Assembly: GCA_034437315.1 (NCBI GenBank)
Contig: DAOTUC010000185.1
Location: forward strand, 1 to 6,474
DNA: 6,474 nucleotides
Direction: 5' to 3'
From: DSAR01 sp034437315
Lineage (GTDB): Bacteria > Chloroflexota > Anaerolineae > B4-G1
A program made the translations under genes and the position numbers. Within the stretch, counting starts at the first letter, position 1. Each line of letters begins with the position of its first letter. The notes beneath the pieces were generated by a model that was not told the DNA's origin, searched no databases, and saw only the letters and a list, made by a program, of their open reading frames with translations. Positions 5,731 through 6,474 of the stretch are shown here, piece by piece.

Positions 5731-6289
5731 CAGCCTCTTCCTTGTGTTGTTTGCTCATTTTTCGAAGCTTATCCAGTATGTGCTCTACCGGGAGCCTGTC
5801 TGTTGGGTCCAGACTGCGGTAGGCTAACTGCACGACGCCATCTCGATCAATGATAAAGTCGCCGCCCAGTTGTGTCGAGTCTCCCTGGATGCCCTTCCAT
5901 TCGTGACCGGAGAGCAGCCTCTTGACGTAGCTCCAGATTATCTTCAAACTCCACGATTTCAAGAGCGAGCTTTCCAGTCCATACGTGTGGTAGAGATCCC
6001 GTTCACGGTTAATCAGCACCGGGAAGGCCGAACAGACCTCCTCCTGAAACTTACGCGCATAGCCGCCTGAACTAAAGGTGACCAGTAAAACTTTGACGCC
6101 CAGTCGTTCGAGTTCCTCTTCGTAGGGGCACAACTGTGCCACGTGTTCTCTTCAATGAAGTCACCCCAGGTGGCGCAAGAATATGAGCAGGACGTCGTGT
6201 CCTTCGTCCAGGGTCTCGCGCAGTGACACGGGCCGGCCTTCTGCCGTTTGAAGCGTGAAACCGGGCGCCTTATCGTTAGCGTCAAACAT
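5723..6289 (-). CDS. SelL-like peroxiredoxin-fold selenoprotein with UxxU motif (two in-frame TGA)
   Basis: Read from ATG 6289 the frame runs 188 residues to TGA 5725-5723, broken only by TGA at 6163-6161 (codon 43) and 6154-6152 (codon 46). The N-terminus (A-P-G-F-T-L, 8-13; V-L-L-I-F-L-R-H-L-G, 33-42) is typical of the AhpC/TSA-like peroxiredoxin family. It is followed by U-L-H-U-R-E-H-V-A-Q-L, where relatives have C-x-x-C-R-E-H. The C-terminal part has G-D-S-T-Q-L-G-G-D-F-I-I-D-R-D-G (137-151) and L-A-Y-R-S, also family-typical. Length is normal for the family. Both TGA fall exactly on the two redox positions and the frame is intact on both sides, so selenocysteine is far likelier than decay. 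SelL proteins with a U-x-x-U diselenide are known from aquatic animals and related bacterial proteins. AAAGGAG lies 7 nt before the ATG. The gene starts 35 bp after DUF3179 and overlaps the flavoprotein gene by 8 bp. Normal gene calling would report only a GTG-started 139-residue fragment (from 6142) lacking the active site. Likely a cytosolic thiol/selenol oxidoreductase; peroxidase activity is unproven. Confidence 0.85.
6121..6143 (-). promoter_or_regulatory. Candidate bacterial SECIS hairpin serving both TGA codons
   Basis: On the - strand GGCAC (6140-6136) pairs with GTGCC (6131-6127) around the loop AGTT (6135-6132). Below it CGT (6143-6141) pairs with ACG (6123-6121) across a 3-nt bulge (CCT). 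The loop has G as its second base. It begins 25 nt after the first TGA and 16 nt after the second. Both spacings lie in the roughly 16-37 nt window used in bacterial SECIS models, and a G among the first loop bases is the main conserved feature. The hairpin is inside the coding sequence, as expected for SelB-dependent recoding in bacteria. Confidence 0.6.
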
Positions 6290-6296
6290 AGATCGA

Positions 6297-6303
6297 CTCC
6301 TTT
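6297..6303 (-). promoter_or_regulatory. Shine-Dalgarno site that fixes the selenoprotein start upstream of both TGA codons
   Basis: AAAGGAG ends 7 nt before ATG 6289. A strong site here shows that translation begins upstream of the two in-frame TGA codons, against use of the internal GTG at 6142. Confidence 0.8.
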
Positions 6304-6324
6304 CTCATTGATATGACGTGTGTG

Positions 6325-6474
6325 TCAAAAACCATTCCCTTCCGAATAGATTCGCGTTCCGGGGTAGAAAGCGGCCCAGGAGAACCAGAAGTTGTTGAGC
6401 CCAGCGATCAGCTCCAACTGCTTACCCGCCAACGGCCCGCTCACGGCCCGGCCCATGATGGTCCACGCGCTCTC
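6325..6474 (-). CDS. C-terminal end of a DUF3179 protein (partial)
   Basis: The last 49 codons of a gene that enters from the right edge and stops at TGA 6327-6325. The peptide contains W-T-I-M-G-R-A-V-S-G-P-L-A-G-K-Q-L and F-W-F-S-W-A-A-F-Y-P-G-T-R-I-Y. These match the conserved end of DUF3179 proteins, in which a G-R-A-x-x-G-x-L-x-G stretch is followed by F-W-F-x-W-x-A-F-x-P-x-T. These are usually secreted or envelope-associated proteins of unknown function; the N-terminus, where any signal peptide would lie, is outside the window. Only 35 bp separate it from the selenoprotein start, so it is probably the upstream gene of the same transcript. DUF3179 genes are frequent near thioredoxin-fold genes, but whether that is meaningful here is a guess. 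Confidence 0.75.
   Translation of the reverse strand, partial: ESAWTIMGRAVSGPLAGKQLELIAGLNNFWFSWAAFYPGTRIYSEGNGF

Noticed and set aside
5723..6142. A 139-residue protein starting at GTG 6142 as the complete gene
   Set aside because: It starts in the middle of the peroxiredoxin fold, lacks the active site and has no ribosome site, while ATG 6289 upstream in the same frame has a strong site and gives a full-length family protein.
6152..6163. The two TGA codons as ordinary nonsense mutations (pseudogene)
   Set aside because: Both fall exactly on the two redox-motif positions, only 3 codons apart, with no frameshift or other damage, and a SECIS-like hairpin follows. Chance placement is unlikely, though genome-wide Sec genes must confirm it.
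1..6474. Alternative genetic code in which TGA means Trp or Gly
   Set aside because: Several intact genes end in TGA at natural family lengths, including the radical SAM and flavoprotein genes, and Trp is encoded by TGG throughout.

Overview
The window is GC-rich bacterial DNA with two converging gene groups and a repeat-bearing gap between them. Nothing identifies the species directly. The mix suggests an anaerobic or metal-rich-habitat bacterium, perhaps Chloroflexota, but that is a guess: an FmdE-like zinc-ribbon end, a DUF3179 end, a radical SAM enzyme of the COG1964/tetraether-synthase type, and a selenocysteine-type peroxiredoxin. Most genes here end in TGA, so TGA is a normal stop in this genome.

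Left part (1-1089, + strand): the last codons of a probable FmdE-type zinc-ribbon protein, a complete class I SAM-dependent methyltransferase (125-961), and a broken TrmO/TsaA-like gene (from 964). The TrmO-like gene keeps only its first ~19 family-like residues before losing similarity.

Middle (1090-1925): a gap of about 0.84 kb with no convincing gene. It holds a terminator-like hairpin, a diverged direct duplication of about 210 bp (1257-1468 and 1541-1754), a shorter related fragment between the copies, and several further inverted repeats.

Right part (1926-6474, - strand, transcribed right to left): a tightly packed gene group. In order of transcription it holds the end of a DUF3179 protein, a peroxiredoxin-like gene with two in-frame TGA codons, a mercuric-reductase/lipoamide-dehydrogenase-like flavoprotein (8-bp overlap), a gap of about 160 bp, a Cys-rich radical SAM enzyme, and an ArsM-like methyltransferase (ATGA overlap).

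The main discovery is the peroxiredoxin-like gene at 6289-5723 (- strand). Standard gene calling would leave only a 139-codon GTG-started fragment. Read through, one uninterrupted frame of 188 residues has TGA at codons 43 and 46, exactly where the family has its CxxC redox motif (context H-L-G-U-L-H-U-R-E-H). A hairpin with G in its apical loop lies 25 nt after the first TGA and 16 nt after the second, inside the usual bacterial SECIS range. This is best read as a bacterial SelL-like UxxU (diselenide) selenoprotein. Its neighbours suggest a redox/metalloid (arsenic, selenium or mercury) detoxification or modification pathway; that functional link is inference.
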